Assembly (NCBI GenBank): GCA_017501355.1
Contig: JAFVXA010000060.1
Location: 1-64,000 of the forward strand
Source: Oscillospiraceae bacterium
Lineage (GTDB): Bacteria; Bacillota; Clostridia; Oscillospirales; Oscillospiraceae
Direction: 5' to 3'
Length of the DNA: 64,000 nucleotides
Below are positions 25,381 to 33,044 of the stretch, in pieces (the stretch's first letter is position 1; every line of letters begins with the position of its first letter). The notes below the pieces were generated by a model. The model was not told the DNA's origin and searched no databases. It saw nothing but the letters and a program-made list of their open reading frames with translations. The position numbers and the translations under genes are program-made.

Positions 25381-26220
25381 ATGTCCTTTGGAACAAAGCT
25401 GCAGGCACTGCGCCACAAGCACGGCATCACACAGGAGCAATTTGCCCAGCAGCTGAATGTATCCCGTCAGGCTGTATCCAAATGGGAATCCTCCCACGGA
25501 TATCCCGAGCTGGAGAAAATTCTCTATATCTGCAATTACTACCATGTGACCATGGATGAGCTGTTTGCCGATGAGCTTCCCGCTGCCCCCGTTGCAGGCG
25601 GCAGCGTCGATGAACAAACCGCACCGGAAGAACCGGGACTGAAACAGTCCTTCGGCAACTTTTTTATCAATCTGTCCCCCAAAAATCAGTGGGCAGTCGG
25701 CAGTGCCGCCATCTCCATTGTAATGGTGCTGCTGGCACTGTTCTTCCTGCTGTGTACCACACTTGCGAAAGGAGCGTCGGATGATATGACAATGAAAATC
25801 GCATGGCTCGCTTTGCTGATCCTTTTCAGCGTGGGCGAAGCGATCACGGTGGGCTTGACCTGCGTCTGGTTCGCCATTGGTGCACTGGGCGGTCTCGTCA
25901 CCACACTGCTCGGCGGCGGCATCGGTGCGCAGATCAGCGTATTCCTCGTGCTGTCGGGATTGAGTCTCGCACTGGTGCGACCTCTCGCCAAAAAGTTCCT
26001 TGTCCCCAGCTATTCTGCCACCAATGCGGACCGTGTCATTGGTAAGACTGCGGTGGTCACGCTGGAGATCGACAACCTCAAGGGGCAGGGACAGGTGAGC
26101 ATCGCCGGTCAGTCCTGGACTGCCCGCAGCGAGGATGGCTGCGTCATCCCCGCCGGAAAAACCGTGAAGGTACTGCGCATTGAAGGCGTAAAGGTCTTTG
26201 TGGCGCAGCCGGAAGAATAG
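25381..26220 (+). CDS. Fusion of XRE helix-turn-helix and NfeD-like membrane/OB-fold protein
   Basis: 279 aa. Residues 1-65 are a Cro/C1 HTH (KLQALRHKHGITQEQFAQQL, NVSRQAVSKWESSHGYPE, YYHVTMDELF). Residues about 100-215 hold several membrane helices, with the glycine-rich WFAIGALGGLVTTLLGGGIG and FLVLSGLSLALVRPLAKKF typical of NfeD. The last 60 residues (VIGKTAVVTLEIDN, GQVSIAGQSWTARSED, GKTVKVLRIEGVKVFV) are an NfeD OB fold. NfeD proteins partner with stomatin-like SPFH proteins, and an SPFH gene follows 36 bases downstream. The DNA-binding head on the membrane protein is unusual. ATG 25381 follows AGGAGGAGG. Confidence 0.85.
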   Translation: MSFGTKLQALRHKHGITQEQFAQQLNVSRQAVSKWESSHGYPELEKILYICNYYHVTMDELFADELPAAPVAGGSVDEQTAPEEPGLKQSFGNFFINLSPKNQWAVGSAAISIVMVLLALFFLLCTTLAKGASDDMTMKIAWLALLILFSVGEAITVGLTCVWFAIGALGGLVTTLLGGGIGAQISVFLVLSGLSLALVRPLAKKFLVPSYSATNADRVIGKTAVVTLEIDNLKGQGQVSIAGQSWTARSEDGCVIPAGKTVKVLRIEGVKVFVAQPEE

Positions 26221-26256
26221 AGAAAGAACAAATAATTTATATAAGGAGGTCGTATT

Positions 26257-27195
26257 ATGTTTGATTTCATCATTCCCGCCATTCTTGTGATCCTCGTGCT
26301 GATCCTGCTCACCACCAACATCCGTGTGGTCCAGCAGTCCAAGGCATACGTCGTGGAACGTCTTGGTGCATACCATGCCACCTGGGGCGTGGGCATCCAC
26401 TTCAAGATCCCCTTCATTGAGCGTGTGGCAAAGACCGTTTCTTTGAAAGAGCAGGTGGTGGACTTCGCTCCCCAGCCCGTGATCACCAAGGATAACGTCA
26501 CCATGCAGATCGACACCGTGGTCTATTTCCAGATCACCGACCCCAAGCTCTACACCTACGGCGTGGAGCATCCCATGAGCGCCATCGAGAACCTGACCGC
26601 CACCACCCTGCGTAACATCATCGGCGATCTGGAGCTGGATGAGTCCCTCACCAGCCGCGACCACATCAACACCAAGATGCGCTCCATTCTGGACGAAGCC
26701 ACCGACCCCTGGGGCATCAAGGTCAACCGCGTGGAACTGAAGAACATCATGCCTCCCAAGGACATTCAGGACTCCATGGAAAAGCAGATGCGCGCCGAGC
26801 GTGAACGCCGCGAAGCCATCCTGCAGGCAGAAGGTCAGAAGGCAAGCCAGATCCTTGTGGCAGAGGGTGAAAAGCAGTCCGCCATCCTTCGCGCCGACGC
26901 TGCCAAGCAGGCAGCCATTCTGGAGGCAGAGGGTGCCAAGCAGGCAAAGATCCTTGCCGCCGAAGCAGAAGCAGATGCCATCATGAAGGTGCAGCAGGCA
27001 ACTGCCGATGCCATCAAGCTCATCAACGCCGCCGATCCCGGTGAGGGTGTGCTGAAGATCAAGGCACTGGAAGCCTTCGCAGCTGCCGCCAACGGAAAGT
27101 CCACCAAGATCATCATTCCCAGTGAAATTCAGGGTCTTGCCGGTCTCGCCGCTTCCGCAAAGACCGTCTTTGACGCAGAAGAACCCAAGGCATAA
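26257..27195 (+). CDS. SPFH/Band 7 (stomatin/QmcA-like) membrane protein
   Basis: 312 aa: N-terminal anchor FIIPAILVILVLILLTTNIR, then an SPFH domain (VVQQSKAYVVERLGAYHATW; VVDFAPQPVITKDNVTMQID; VYFQITDPKLYTYGVEHP; TLRNIIGDLELDESLTSRD) and a long Ala/Glu-rich coiled coil (EGQKASQILVAEGEKQSAIL and following repeats), typical of flotillin-like oligomers. Acts at the membrane in lipid-domain or protease-scaffold roles. AAGGAGG precedes the ATG. It forms an operon with the HTH-NfeD gene, the classic NfeD-SPFH pairing. Confidence 0.93.
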   Translation: MFDFIIPAILVILVLILLTTNIRVVQQSKAYVVERLGAYHATWGVGIHFKIPFIERVAKTVSLKEQVVDFAPQPVITKDNVTMQIDTVVYFQITDPKLYTYGVEHPMSAIENLTATTLRNIIGDLELDESLTSRDHINTKMRSILDEATDPWGIKVNRVELKNIMPPKDIQDSMEKQMRAERERREAILQAEGQKASQILVAEGEKQSAILRADAAKQAAILEAEGAKQAKILAAEAEADAIMKVQQATADAIKLINAADPGEGVLKIKALEAFAAAANGKSTKIIIPSEIQGLAGLAASAKTVFDAEEPKA

Positions 27196-27205
27196 CACAA
27201 GCTTC

Positions 27206-27242
27206 AAATCGCCGCCCCGACCGGGGCGGCGATTGCTTTTTC
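27206..27242 (+). terminator. Terminator of the NfeD-SPFH operon
   Basis: Stem AATCGCCGCCCC / GGGGCGGCGATT followed by GCTTTTT. Confidence 0.85.
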
Positions 27243-27286
27243 AATGCAGGCTTTTCCCCGTATCGCATCTCTTCCCTTTCCCCAGC

Positions 27287-27315
27287 TTGACAACGCCAAA
27301 ACCCCATGCTACCAT
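27287..27315 (+). promoter_or_regulatory. Promoter of the fRMsr gene
   Basis: TTGACA (27287-27292), 17-bp spacer, TACCAT (27310-27315). Confidence 0.55.
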
Positions 27316-27343
27316 GGCAAAAAACAGAAAAGGAGCAACGACC

Positions 27344-27832
27344 ATGGCATATACCCCCACCCTTTACCCCGAGAGAAAGCCGGAGCTTTACGCAATGCTG
27401 GAAAAGATGCTGCGTTCCCTCATTGAAAACACGCCCTATATGACGGCAAATCTTGCCAACGCCTCTGCCCTGCTGGCTGATGCTCTCAAGGACATCAACT
27501 GGGCAGGCTTCTATCTGATGGAGGGCGGCAAACTGGTGTTGGGTCCCTTCCAGGGCAAGGTCGCCTGCGTGGAGATCGCCGTGGGCAAGGGTGTCTGCGG
27601 CACGGCGGTGGAACGTAAGGAGATCGTCCGGGTGGAAAACGTGCATGAATTTCCCGGTCACATTGCCTGTGACTGTGCCTCCAATTCCGAAATCGTGATC
27701 CCCCTCCTTGCAGATGGTGAAGTCATGGGCGTCCTTGACATCGACAGCCCCCTCATTGGTCGTTTCACCGCCGAGGATGAAGAGGGTCTCTCTCGCATCG
27801 GCAAGGTGCTGGAAATGCTTTTCACAAAATAA
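27344..27832 (+). CDS. msrC: Free methionine-(R)-sulfoxide reductase (GAF domain)
   Basis: This 162-aa single-GAF protein matches fRMsr, which reduces free Met-R-sulfoxide. NTPYMTANLANASALLADAL and INWAGFYLMEGGKLVLGPFQ (20 residues) give the fold; GKGVCGTAVERKE, HIACDCASNSEIVIPL and GVLDIDSP contain the three conserved Cys positions (VCG, ACDC) used in catalysis and recycling. AAAGGAG precedes ATG 27344. Cytoplasmic, monocistronic. Confidence 0.9.
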   Translation: MAYTPTLYPERKPELYAMLEKMLRSLIENTPYMTANLANASALLADALKDINWAGFYLMEGGKLVLGPFQGKVACVEIAVGKGVCGTAVERKEIVRVENVHEFPGHIACDCASNSEIVIPLLADGEVMGVLDIDSPLIGRFTAEDEEGLSRIGKVLEMLFTK

Positions 27833-27836
27833 CAGG

Positions 27837-27881
27837 AAAAAGGCGCGCTGCAGAATTTTCATTCTGTAACGCGCCTTTTGT
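27837..27881. terminator. Bidirectional terminator between fRMsr and nudC
   Basis: AAAAGGCGCG / CGCGCCTTTT outer stem with inner CAGAAT / ATTCTG helix and T4 at the end, between converging genes. Confidence 0.8.
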
Positions 27882-27884
27882 GAT

Positions 27885-28745
27885 TCATTTCGGTTCGTTT
27901 CCCTCGCAGAACACACGCACCATCTCACGGGTGAGACTGATGCCGTCATCCTCGCAGGGCATGGCATCGCGGCGATGCCACTCGGCAAGGGACAGCTCCT
28001 CCTCATCCAGATGGATGGTGTCATCCCCGTCCAGATCACAGAAGTAGCCGAGGGACAGATTGCCCGCAATGCCCCAGGGCTGGCTCTTATAGTAGCGGAT
28101 ATTCTTGACCTTCAAACCCACTTCTTCCATCACTTCACGGGCAACGGCTTCCTCGGCAGTCTCACCGATCTCGATAAAGCCTGCCACAAGACCGTAATTG
28201 GCATAGGCACGCCCTGCGTACTTGATGAGAATGAGGCGGTCACCGTCAGTGACGGCGATGATCACTGCGGGAGAAATGCGGGGGAAGATCATATTGCCGC
28301 AGTGGGGACAACGCATCATGCGTTCCTTCTCATCGTGGACGGTCTCTGTACCGCAGCGACCGCAGAAGCGATTGTCCCGATACCAGCAGAAGAGGTGGAA
28401 CGCCGTCATAGCAGCAAAACAGACATGCTTGCTTGTGATCTGGCGCAGCGTCCGTGCCGGCTCATAAGCGAAGGCTTCCTCTCCGCTCTCCCCCGCTTCG
28501 CCCATCCACAGAAAGTAATGCTCATCCTGCAAAGTGAAGATATAGCGGAGTGTTTCCTCATGCCAGTGATCCCACTCGCCGCTCCACGCAAGCACCTGTT
28601 CCACCGTCGGCAGAGTCAGAGCATCTCGCTTGTCCCGCGCCACCATGATAGAACCGCCCCGCACACAAATCACCTTGTCTCCTTCCTCGGGCAGACGGTG
28701 GCGATACTGGTTATCCAGCGCACCAAGGGTCAAATCCTGCAACAT
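27885..28745 (-). CDS. nudC: NAD+ diphosphatase / RNA NAD-decapping hydrolase
   Basis: 286 aa. It has the NudC zinc ribbon FCGRCGTETVHDEKERMMRC and PHCGNMIFPRISPAVI (four Cys), then a Nudix box GFIEIGETAEEAVAREVMEE followed by VGL, and the NudC-specific SQPWGIAGNLSLGYF (SQPWPFPxS variant). It hydrolyses NAD(H) or NAD-capped RNA. ATG 28745 follows GGGAGGAATTACAAA; the upstream ATG has no ribosome site. Monocistronic, converging on fRMsr. Confidence 0.92.
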   Translation of the reverse strand: MLQDLTLGALDNQYRHRLPEEGDKVICVRGGSIMVARDKRDALTLPTVEQVLAWSGEWDHWHEETLRYIFTLQDEHYFLWMGEAGESGEEAFAYEPARTLRQITSKHVCFAAMTAFHLFCWYRDNRFCGRCGTETVHDEKERMMRCPHCGNMIFPRISPAVIIAVTDGDRLILIKYAGRAYANYGLVAGFIEIGETAEEAVAREVMEEVGLKVKNIRYYKSQPWGIAGNLSLGYFCDLDGDDTIHLDEEELSLAEWHRRDAMPCEDDGISLTREMVRVFCEGNEPK

Positions 28746-28813
28746 TTTGTAATTCCTCCCGCGATTATTACGTTTTGTAATCAAATTTGCATCTATTATA
28801 GCACATGCTGCCG

Positions 28814-28848
28814 AAAAAAGGAAGCGCTGCGGAGCATCCGCAGCGCTT
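28814..28848 (-). terminator. Terminator of the DUF1538/PII-like operon
   Basis: 12-bp stem AAGCGCTGCGGA / TCCGCAGCGCTT with 3-base loop, followed on the minus strand by CCTTTTTT. Confidence 0.9.
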
Positions 28849-28856
28849 TGCCTGTA

Positions 28857-29552
28857 TCAATCCATTTCCACCGTGCGCAGACCTGCCACATCGTCAATGG
28901 CAAGAGAGTAGGTCACAGCCTGCGCCTTGGTCTCCATGCCGGCTTTCGCCATGATCGCCTGCATAATGGCATTCTTTTCCTCCGCAGGTGCCACGATGAG
29001 GATCATTTCTCGCTCCTCAGCAATGGACATACCGAAGAACTTTTCACCGGAACCGCCCGTGCTGCGGGCATGGATCACCGTGCCGCCGCCGGCACCCGCA
29101 CTGCGGGCAGCCTCCATCACGAGGTCGGTGTAGCCGCGGTTCGCCACGGTAATAATCAGTTGATAGGCAGACATCTGAGATCCCTCCTTGGTATCATTTT
29201 CCGGCAGCTCCACATCCTCAGACTTGCCGGTGAGGAGATAGTTTGCCGCGGTTTTGCCGCCGATACTGCTCATGGGTACGCTCATGGCAATACCGCGACC
29301 GGGGGTGGTGATCTTCATGGTATGCACCAGCTCCCGCAGCAGAAGTTTCTTTTTCTCCGGGGTGACCACGGAGAACAGCACCGCTTTTTCCGTCGCTTCG
29401 AGACCGAGGGTGCTGAGGATATCATCGCTGGCAGTGCCGCGACCGAGAACGGTCTGGATCACAGGCACCCCATTGGACTGATAAAAGTCCAGAAAGCGCT
29501 TCGCACCCGCGACACGACTTGTCACGGTAATCATCAGATACAGTCGACTCAT
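28857..29552 (-). CDS. Tandem PII-like signalling protein linked to DUF1538
   Basis: 231 aa made of two PII-like ferredoxin-fold domains. The first (about 1-115) begins MSRLYLMITVTSRVAGAKRF with KAVLFSVVTPEKKKLLLREL; the second (about 127-231) begins MSAYQLIITVANRGYTDLVM with GGSGEKFFGMSIAEEREMIL and IVAPAEEKNAIMQAI, close to the GlnB/GlnK C-terminal pattern. PII proteins regulate nitrogen or carbon transporters by nucleotide binding; here the partner is the DUF1538 membrane protein 14 bases upstream in the same operon, so control of that carrier is a fair inference. A domain duplication in one chain is unusual. Confidence 0.75.
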   Translation of the reverse strand: MSRLYLMITVTSRVAGAKRFLDFYQSNGVPVIQTVLGRGTASDDILSTLGLEATEKAVLFSVVTPEKKKLLLRELVHTMKITTPGRGIAMSVPMSSIGGKTAANYLLTGKSEDVELPENDTKEGSQMSAYQLIITVANRGYTDLVMEAARSAGAGGGTVIHARSTGGSGEKFFGMSIAEEREMILIVAPAEEKNAIMQAIMAKAGMETKAQAVTYSLAIDDVAGLRTVEMD

Positions 29553-29566
29553 CTCGCTCTCCCTCC

Positions 29567-31150
29567 TTACATCAGTTCAATGATCTCTTCCACTGTCGTG
29601 CTCTCCTGAACAGCAACAGGTGCAGCCTTACTCATCTTGCGCTGGAACACAAGACCCAGCAGCTGAATGGTGACCAGCGGGGTCATAGCGACCATGGCAA
29701 CCACGCCGAAGGCATCTGTGACCACATTGCCGCCGATGGCAGCGCAGGCGCCGGTTGCGAAGGGCAGCAGGAAGGTCGCAGTCATGGGACCGGAGGCAAC
29801 GCCGCCGGAGTCAAAGGCAATGGACGTGAAGATCTTCGGCACCCGATAGGACAGGGCAATGGAGAACAGATAGCCGGGGATCAGGAACCACATGATGGAG
29901 ATGCCTGTCAGCACGCGGATCATAGCAAGTGCCAGAGACACGGCAACACCGATGGAAAGCGCCCGCTTCATGGCGCTGGCGGGAATGGCACCGGAGGTGA
30001 TCTCCTCCACCTGACGGTTCAGCACGTGAACCGCAGGCTCTGCGGAGACAATGAAATAACCGATGACCATGGCAATGGGGATAATGACCCAGTTCTGCTC
30101 CATCAGCGCAAGGCAGCGACCGAGGAAGCTGCCGACGGGCATAAAGCCCACATTCACGCCCGTGAGGAACAACACAAGTCCGAGGAAGGTATACACCATG
30201 CCGATGCTCATACTAAAGATCTCCTTACGCTGGAGACGTCTCGTCAGCAGCTGGAAGATCATAAAGAATGCCGCAATGGGGGCGAGCGCCATGAAGGTCT
30301 CATGGGCGTAATGGGGCAGCGCGGAAACGTTGCCGTTCCACATTTCCACCGTATCTGCCGCATCGGGCATGGCAGCAGGCACATAGGCATTGCCCTCCGT
30401 CGGATAGAGCAGACCCAGCACCAGCACCGTGATAATGGGACCCACAGAGCAAAGGGCAACGAGACCAAAGCTGTCGTTTGCGGCGTGCTTATCGTTACGG
30501 ACAGCACTCACACCGACACCGAGCGCCATGATGAAGGGCACGGTCATGGGGCCCGTGGTGACACCACCGGAGTCAAATGCCACCGCCCAGAAATCCGGTG
30601 AGACAAAGAACGCCAGTGCAAACACCATCGCATAGAACACCACCAACAGATGTGCCAGAGGAATACCAAGCAGAATACGCAGCAGCGCAATGACGAGGAA
30701 GATGCCCACGCCCAGCGCCACCAACCAGATGATGACCTGATTGGGGATGGAGGGAACCTGATCTGCCAGAACCTGCAGATCGGGCTCTGCCACCGTAATG
30801 ATCACGCCGATCAGAAAAGACACAGCAACGATGATCGGCACTTTTTTCGATTTTGTGATCTCCTTACCCACAGCTTCGCCAAGGGGCACCATGGACATTT
30901 CGGAACCAAGGGTAAACAGACCCATGCCCACGATCAGCATAATACCGCCCGTGATAAAGCTCATCATGGCGTTGTTCGGCACAGCTGCCACAGTAAAGCA
31001 CAGCAGGATCACAAGCCCCGTGATAGGCAGCACAGAGCGCAGAGACTCCTCCATCGGCTTTCTGAAAATACTGAGGAATTCTCCAATCTGCCAAGTTCTG
31101 TAAAAGGGCTTCACATGGGAGGGTGCGGAATTTTCCGTCAACTTTGTCAA
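29567..31150 (-). CDS. DUF1538 family membrane protein, internally duplicated
   Basis: 527 aa, about 12 helices in two homologous halves: SVLPITGLVILLCF and VAVSLALAMIRVLTG regions, and the twin signatures AEPDLQVL / AEPAVHVL and VAFDSGGVTTGPMTVPF / IAFDSGGVASGPMTATF. This is the DUF1538 family; a transport role is suspected from topology and the paired re-entrant-like glycine motifs, but the substrate is unknown. The start codon is TTG at 31150 (MTKLTENS), 8 bases after GGAGG; the ATGs there run into a stop. Cotranscribed with the tandem PII-like gene. Confidence 0.85.
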   Translation of the reverse strand: MTKLTENSAPSHVKPFYRTWQIGEFLSIFRKPMEESLRSVLPITGLVILLCFTVAAVPNNAMMSFITGGIMLIVGMGLFTLGSEMSMVPLGEAVGKEITKSKKVPIIVAVSFLIGVIITVAEPDLQVLADQVPSIPNQVIIWLVALGVGIFLVIALLRILLGIPLAHLLVVFYAMVFALAFFVSPDFWAVAFDSGGVTTGPMTVPFIMALGVGVSAVRNDKHAANDSFGLVALCSVGPIITVLVLGLLYPTEGNAYVPAAMPDAADTVEMWNGNVSALPHYAHETFMALAPIAAFFMIFQLLTRRLQRKEIFSMSIGMVYTFLGLVLFLTGVNVGFMPVGSFLGRCLALMEQNWVIIPIAMVIGYFIVSAEPAVHVLNRQVEEITSGAIPASAMKRALSIGVAVSLALAMIRVLTGISIMWFLIPGYLFSIALSYRVPKIFTSIAFDSGGVASGPMTATFLLPFATGACAAIGGNVVTDAFGVVAMVAMTPLVTIQLLGLVFQRKMSKAAPVAVQESTTVEEIIELM

Positions 31151-31323
31151 ATCATCATCCTCCTTCTTTTGTAGTTTGACTTAATTAGTTTATTATAACA
31201 TACAGCCAACGATACCTGCCAGTCTATCATTCACTAAAAACACCCTCGTCAAAATCTTAGCAGTTTCTTTATTCAACAAAATCTGTTCTTTTTTCCGTTT
31301 TCCTCCCTTCCACTGCTTCGCTC

Positions 31324-31352
31324 TTGCATTTTACGGAAAGATATGTTATGAT
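31324..31352 (+). promoter_or_regulatory. Promoter of the CNNM/CorC gene
   Basis: TTGCAT (31324-31329), 17-bp spacer, TATGAT (31347-31352) with upstream TG (extended -10). About 200 bases of leader precede the gene. Confidence 0.7.
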
Positions 31353-31384
31353 AGCTCCATTCTGAATGAAAGCGAGTGTGAAAA

Positions 31385-31468
31385 ATGGACGCAGATGCAA
31401 AGCCCCGAAGTACCTATACGCTGACTTCTGCGGTTTTCCGCGCCCTTTTCCCTTGCCGTACCATGTGA
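31385..31468 (+). CDS. Putative 27-aa leader peptide in an attenuator
   Basis: The ORF encodes MDADAKPRSTYTLTSAVFRA followed by LFPCRTM and stops 5 bases before a hairpin plus T-rich run at 31474-31517, upstream of the CNNM/CorC metal-efflux-type gene. Asp at positions 2 and 4 and Pro at 7 recall the acidic/proline starts of Mg2+-sensing leaders such as mgtL, where ribosomes destabilise at low Mg2+. The ribosome site is weak (AGCGAG about 12 bases upstream). Translation and sensing are inference from layout. Confidence 0.45.
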   Translation: MDADAKPRSTYTLTSAVFRALFPCRTM

Positions 31469-31473
31469 GTCGA

Positions 31474-31517
31474 GACAGAGCCTGATTTTCCATCAGGTTC
31501 TGTCTTGTTGTGTTTTT
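31474..31517 (+). terminator. Leader hairpin/attenuator before the CNNM gene
   Basis: Stem GACAGAGCCTGAT / ATCAGGTTCTGTC with a 5-base loop, then TTGTTGTGTTTTT; lies between the leader ORF and the gene start at 31560. Confidence 0.7.
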
Positions 31518-31559
31518 CAGTAAACCAAGAATATTTAAATAGAAAGGCAACAAAACACC

Positions 31560-32945
31560 ATGTCTGAACTTCCCGGGCAGATACTTCTGCAATGTATTCT
31601 GATCGCACTGAACGCGTTCTTCGCCGCATCGGAGATCGCCGTGATTTCCCTGAACAGTAATAAGCTCCGCGCACAGGCGGAGGACGGCGACAAAACCGCA
31701 GCCAAAATGCTGATCCTTGTGGATGAGCCCACAGGCTTCCTCTCCACCATTCAGATCGGCATCACCCTCGCCGGCTTCCTTGGCTCCGCATTCGCGGCAG
31801 AGAACTTCGCCGGTCTGCTGACCGATTGGCTGGTCAACGGTGTCGGCGTTACCGCCCTCTCCCCCAGCATCATCAATACCGTTTCCGTGGTGGTGGTCAC
31901 CCTCATTCTGTCTCTGTTCACTCTGGTGCTGGGCGAGCTGGTGCCCAAGCGCATCGCCATGCGTAAGGCGGAGTCTCTTGCCCGCAGCATCTGCGGCATC
32001 ATCCTCTTCCTCTCCCGCGTGCTGAAACCCATGGTTTGGTTTACTTCCGCCTGCACCAACTGTGTGCTGCGTCTGTGCGGCATCAACCCTCACGACGATG
32101 AGGAGATCGTATCCGAAGAGGACATTCGTCTGATGGTGGATGCCGGCGAGGAACAGGGCGCCATTGAGTCCATGGAGCGTGAGTTCATTGAGAACATCTT
32201 TGAGTTCAACAACATTGACGCATCCGACGTGATGATTCCCCGCACCTCTGTCACCTTTATTTGGGCGGATGCCACCAAGCAGGAGATCCTCGACACCATC
32301 TCCTCCAGCGGCTTCTCCCGCTTCCCCGTCTGCGGTGAGGACTCCGATGACATTCTCGGCGTGCTCCGCACACGGGAGTTCCTGCTGGCGCTGAACGACG
32401 AGGACGGCGAGGTATTCGACATGAAGTCTCTGGTTTTCCCTGCCGCCTTCTTCCCCGAGACCATCAAGGCAGACGCCCTCTTCCGCGAAATGCAGAAGCG
32501 CAACACCCAGATGTCCATCATCGTGGACGAATACGGCGGTATGTCCGGTATCGTCACCATGGAGGACCTGCTGGAAGAGCTGGTAGGCAACATTTACGAC
32601 GAGTCCGACAAGATCACGCAGGAGATTTCTCTTGTCAGCGAGAACTGCTGGCGCGCCGCCGGCGATATCGCGCTGGAGGATCTGGACGAGGTCATCGGCA
32701 CGGAGCTGGACAGCGAGGATCTCGATTACAACACCCTTGGCGGTTACATCTTCGATCATCTTGGCTTCATTCCTCCCGATGGCAGCCATGAGGAGTTCAC
32801 GGCAGACGGTCTCCACATCCGCATTGAGCAGATGGAGGATCGCCACGTGGAGTGGGCACTCGTCACGAAGCTTCCTCCCGAAGAGGACGAGGACAAGGAC
32901 GACGAGGACGAAAGCCGCGACAAACGCCGCAAGGATACAAAATAA
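31560..32945 (+). CDS. CNNM/CorC-family (hemolysin-like) metal transport protein
   Basis: 461 aa: a CNNM (DUF21) membrane domain (LIALNAFFAASEIAVISLNS; PTGFLSTIQIGITLAGFLGS; TLILSLFTLVLGELVPKRIA), a CBS pair (DVMIPRTSVTFIWAD to VDEYGGMSGIVTMEDLLEEL, with the conserved EDLLEELVG), and a CorC_HlyC domain (DYNTLGGYIFDHLGFIP). A charged Asp/Glu/Lys tail ends the protein. The family is linked to Mg2+/Co2+ export, not haemolysis. It lies behind a long leader with a small ORF and hairpin, suggesting ion-responsive attenuation. Confidence 0.92.
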   Translation: MSELPGQILLQCILIALNAFFAASEIAVISLNSNKLRAQAEDGDKTAAKMLILVDEPTGFLSTIQIGITLAGFLGSAFAAENFAGLLTDWLVNGVGVTALSPSIINTVSVVVVTLILSLFTLVLGELVPKRIAMRKAESLARSICGIILFLSRVLKPMVWFTSACTNCVLRLCGINPHDDEEIVSEEDIRLMVDAGEEQGAIESMEREFIENIFEFNNIDASDVMIPRTSVTFIWADATKQEILDTISSSGFSRFPVCGEDSDDILGVLRTREFLLALNDEDGEVFDMKSLVFPAAFFPETIKADALFREMQKRNTQMSIIVDEYGGMSGIVTMEDLLEELVGNIYDESDKITQEISLVSENCWRAAGDIALEDLDEVIGTELDSEDLDYNTLGGYIFDHLGFIPPDGSHEEFTADGLHIRIEQMEDRHVEWALVTKLPPEEDEDKDDEDESRDKRRKDTK

Positions 32946-32955
32946 GCACATTGCA

Positions 32956-32995
32956 AACGGCAGAACCGTCCCTATCGGTTCTGCCGTTTGTTTTA
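32956..32995 (+). terminator. Terminator of the CNNM gene
   Basis: AAACGGCAGAACCG / CGGTTCTGCCGTTT stem followed by GTTTTATA. Confidence 0.8.
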
Positions 32996-33008
32996 TACCT
33001 GTACAGGC

Positions 33009-33038
33009 AAAAAAGGAGACCGCTCACGCGGTCTCCTT
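33009..33038 (-). terminator. Terminator of the murI-DUF1934-argS operon
   Basis: 11-bp stem AAGGAGACCGC / GCGGTCTCCTT with loop TCAC, followed on the minus strand by T6, 7 bases after the argS stop. Confidence 0.88.
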
Positions 33039-33044
33039 GGTTGT

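Noticed and set aside
25171..27207. 678-aa minus-strand frame opposite HTH-NfeD and SPFH genes
   Set aside because: It covers two real plus-strand genes plus their promoter; low-complexity shadow sequence.
31269..32951. 560-aa minus-strand frame opposite the CNNM gene
   Set aside because: Antisense of an unambiguous CNNM/CBS/CorC gene and spans its leader; no ribosome site or motif.
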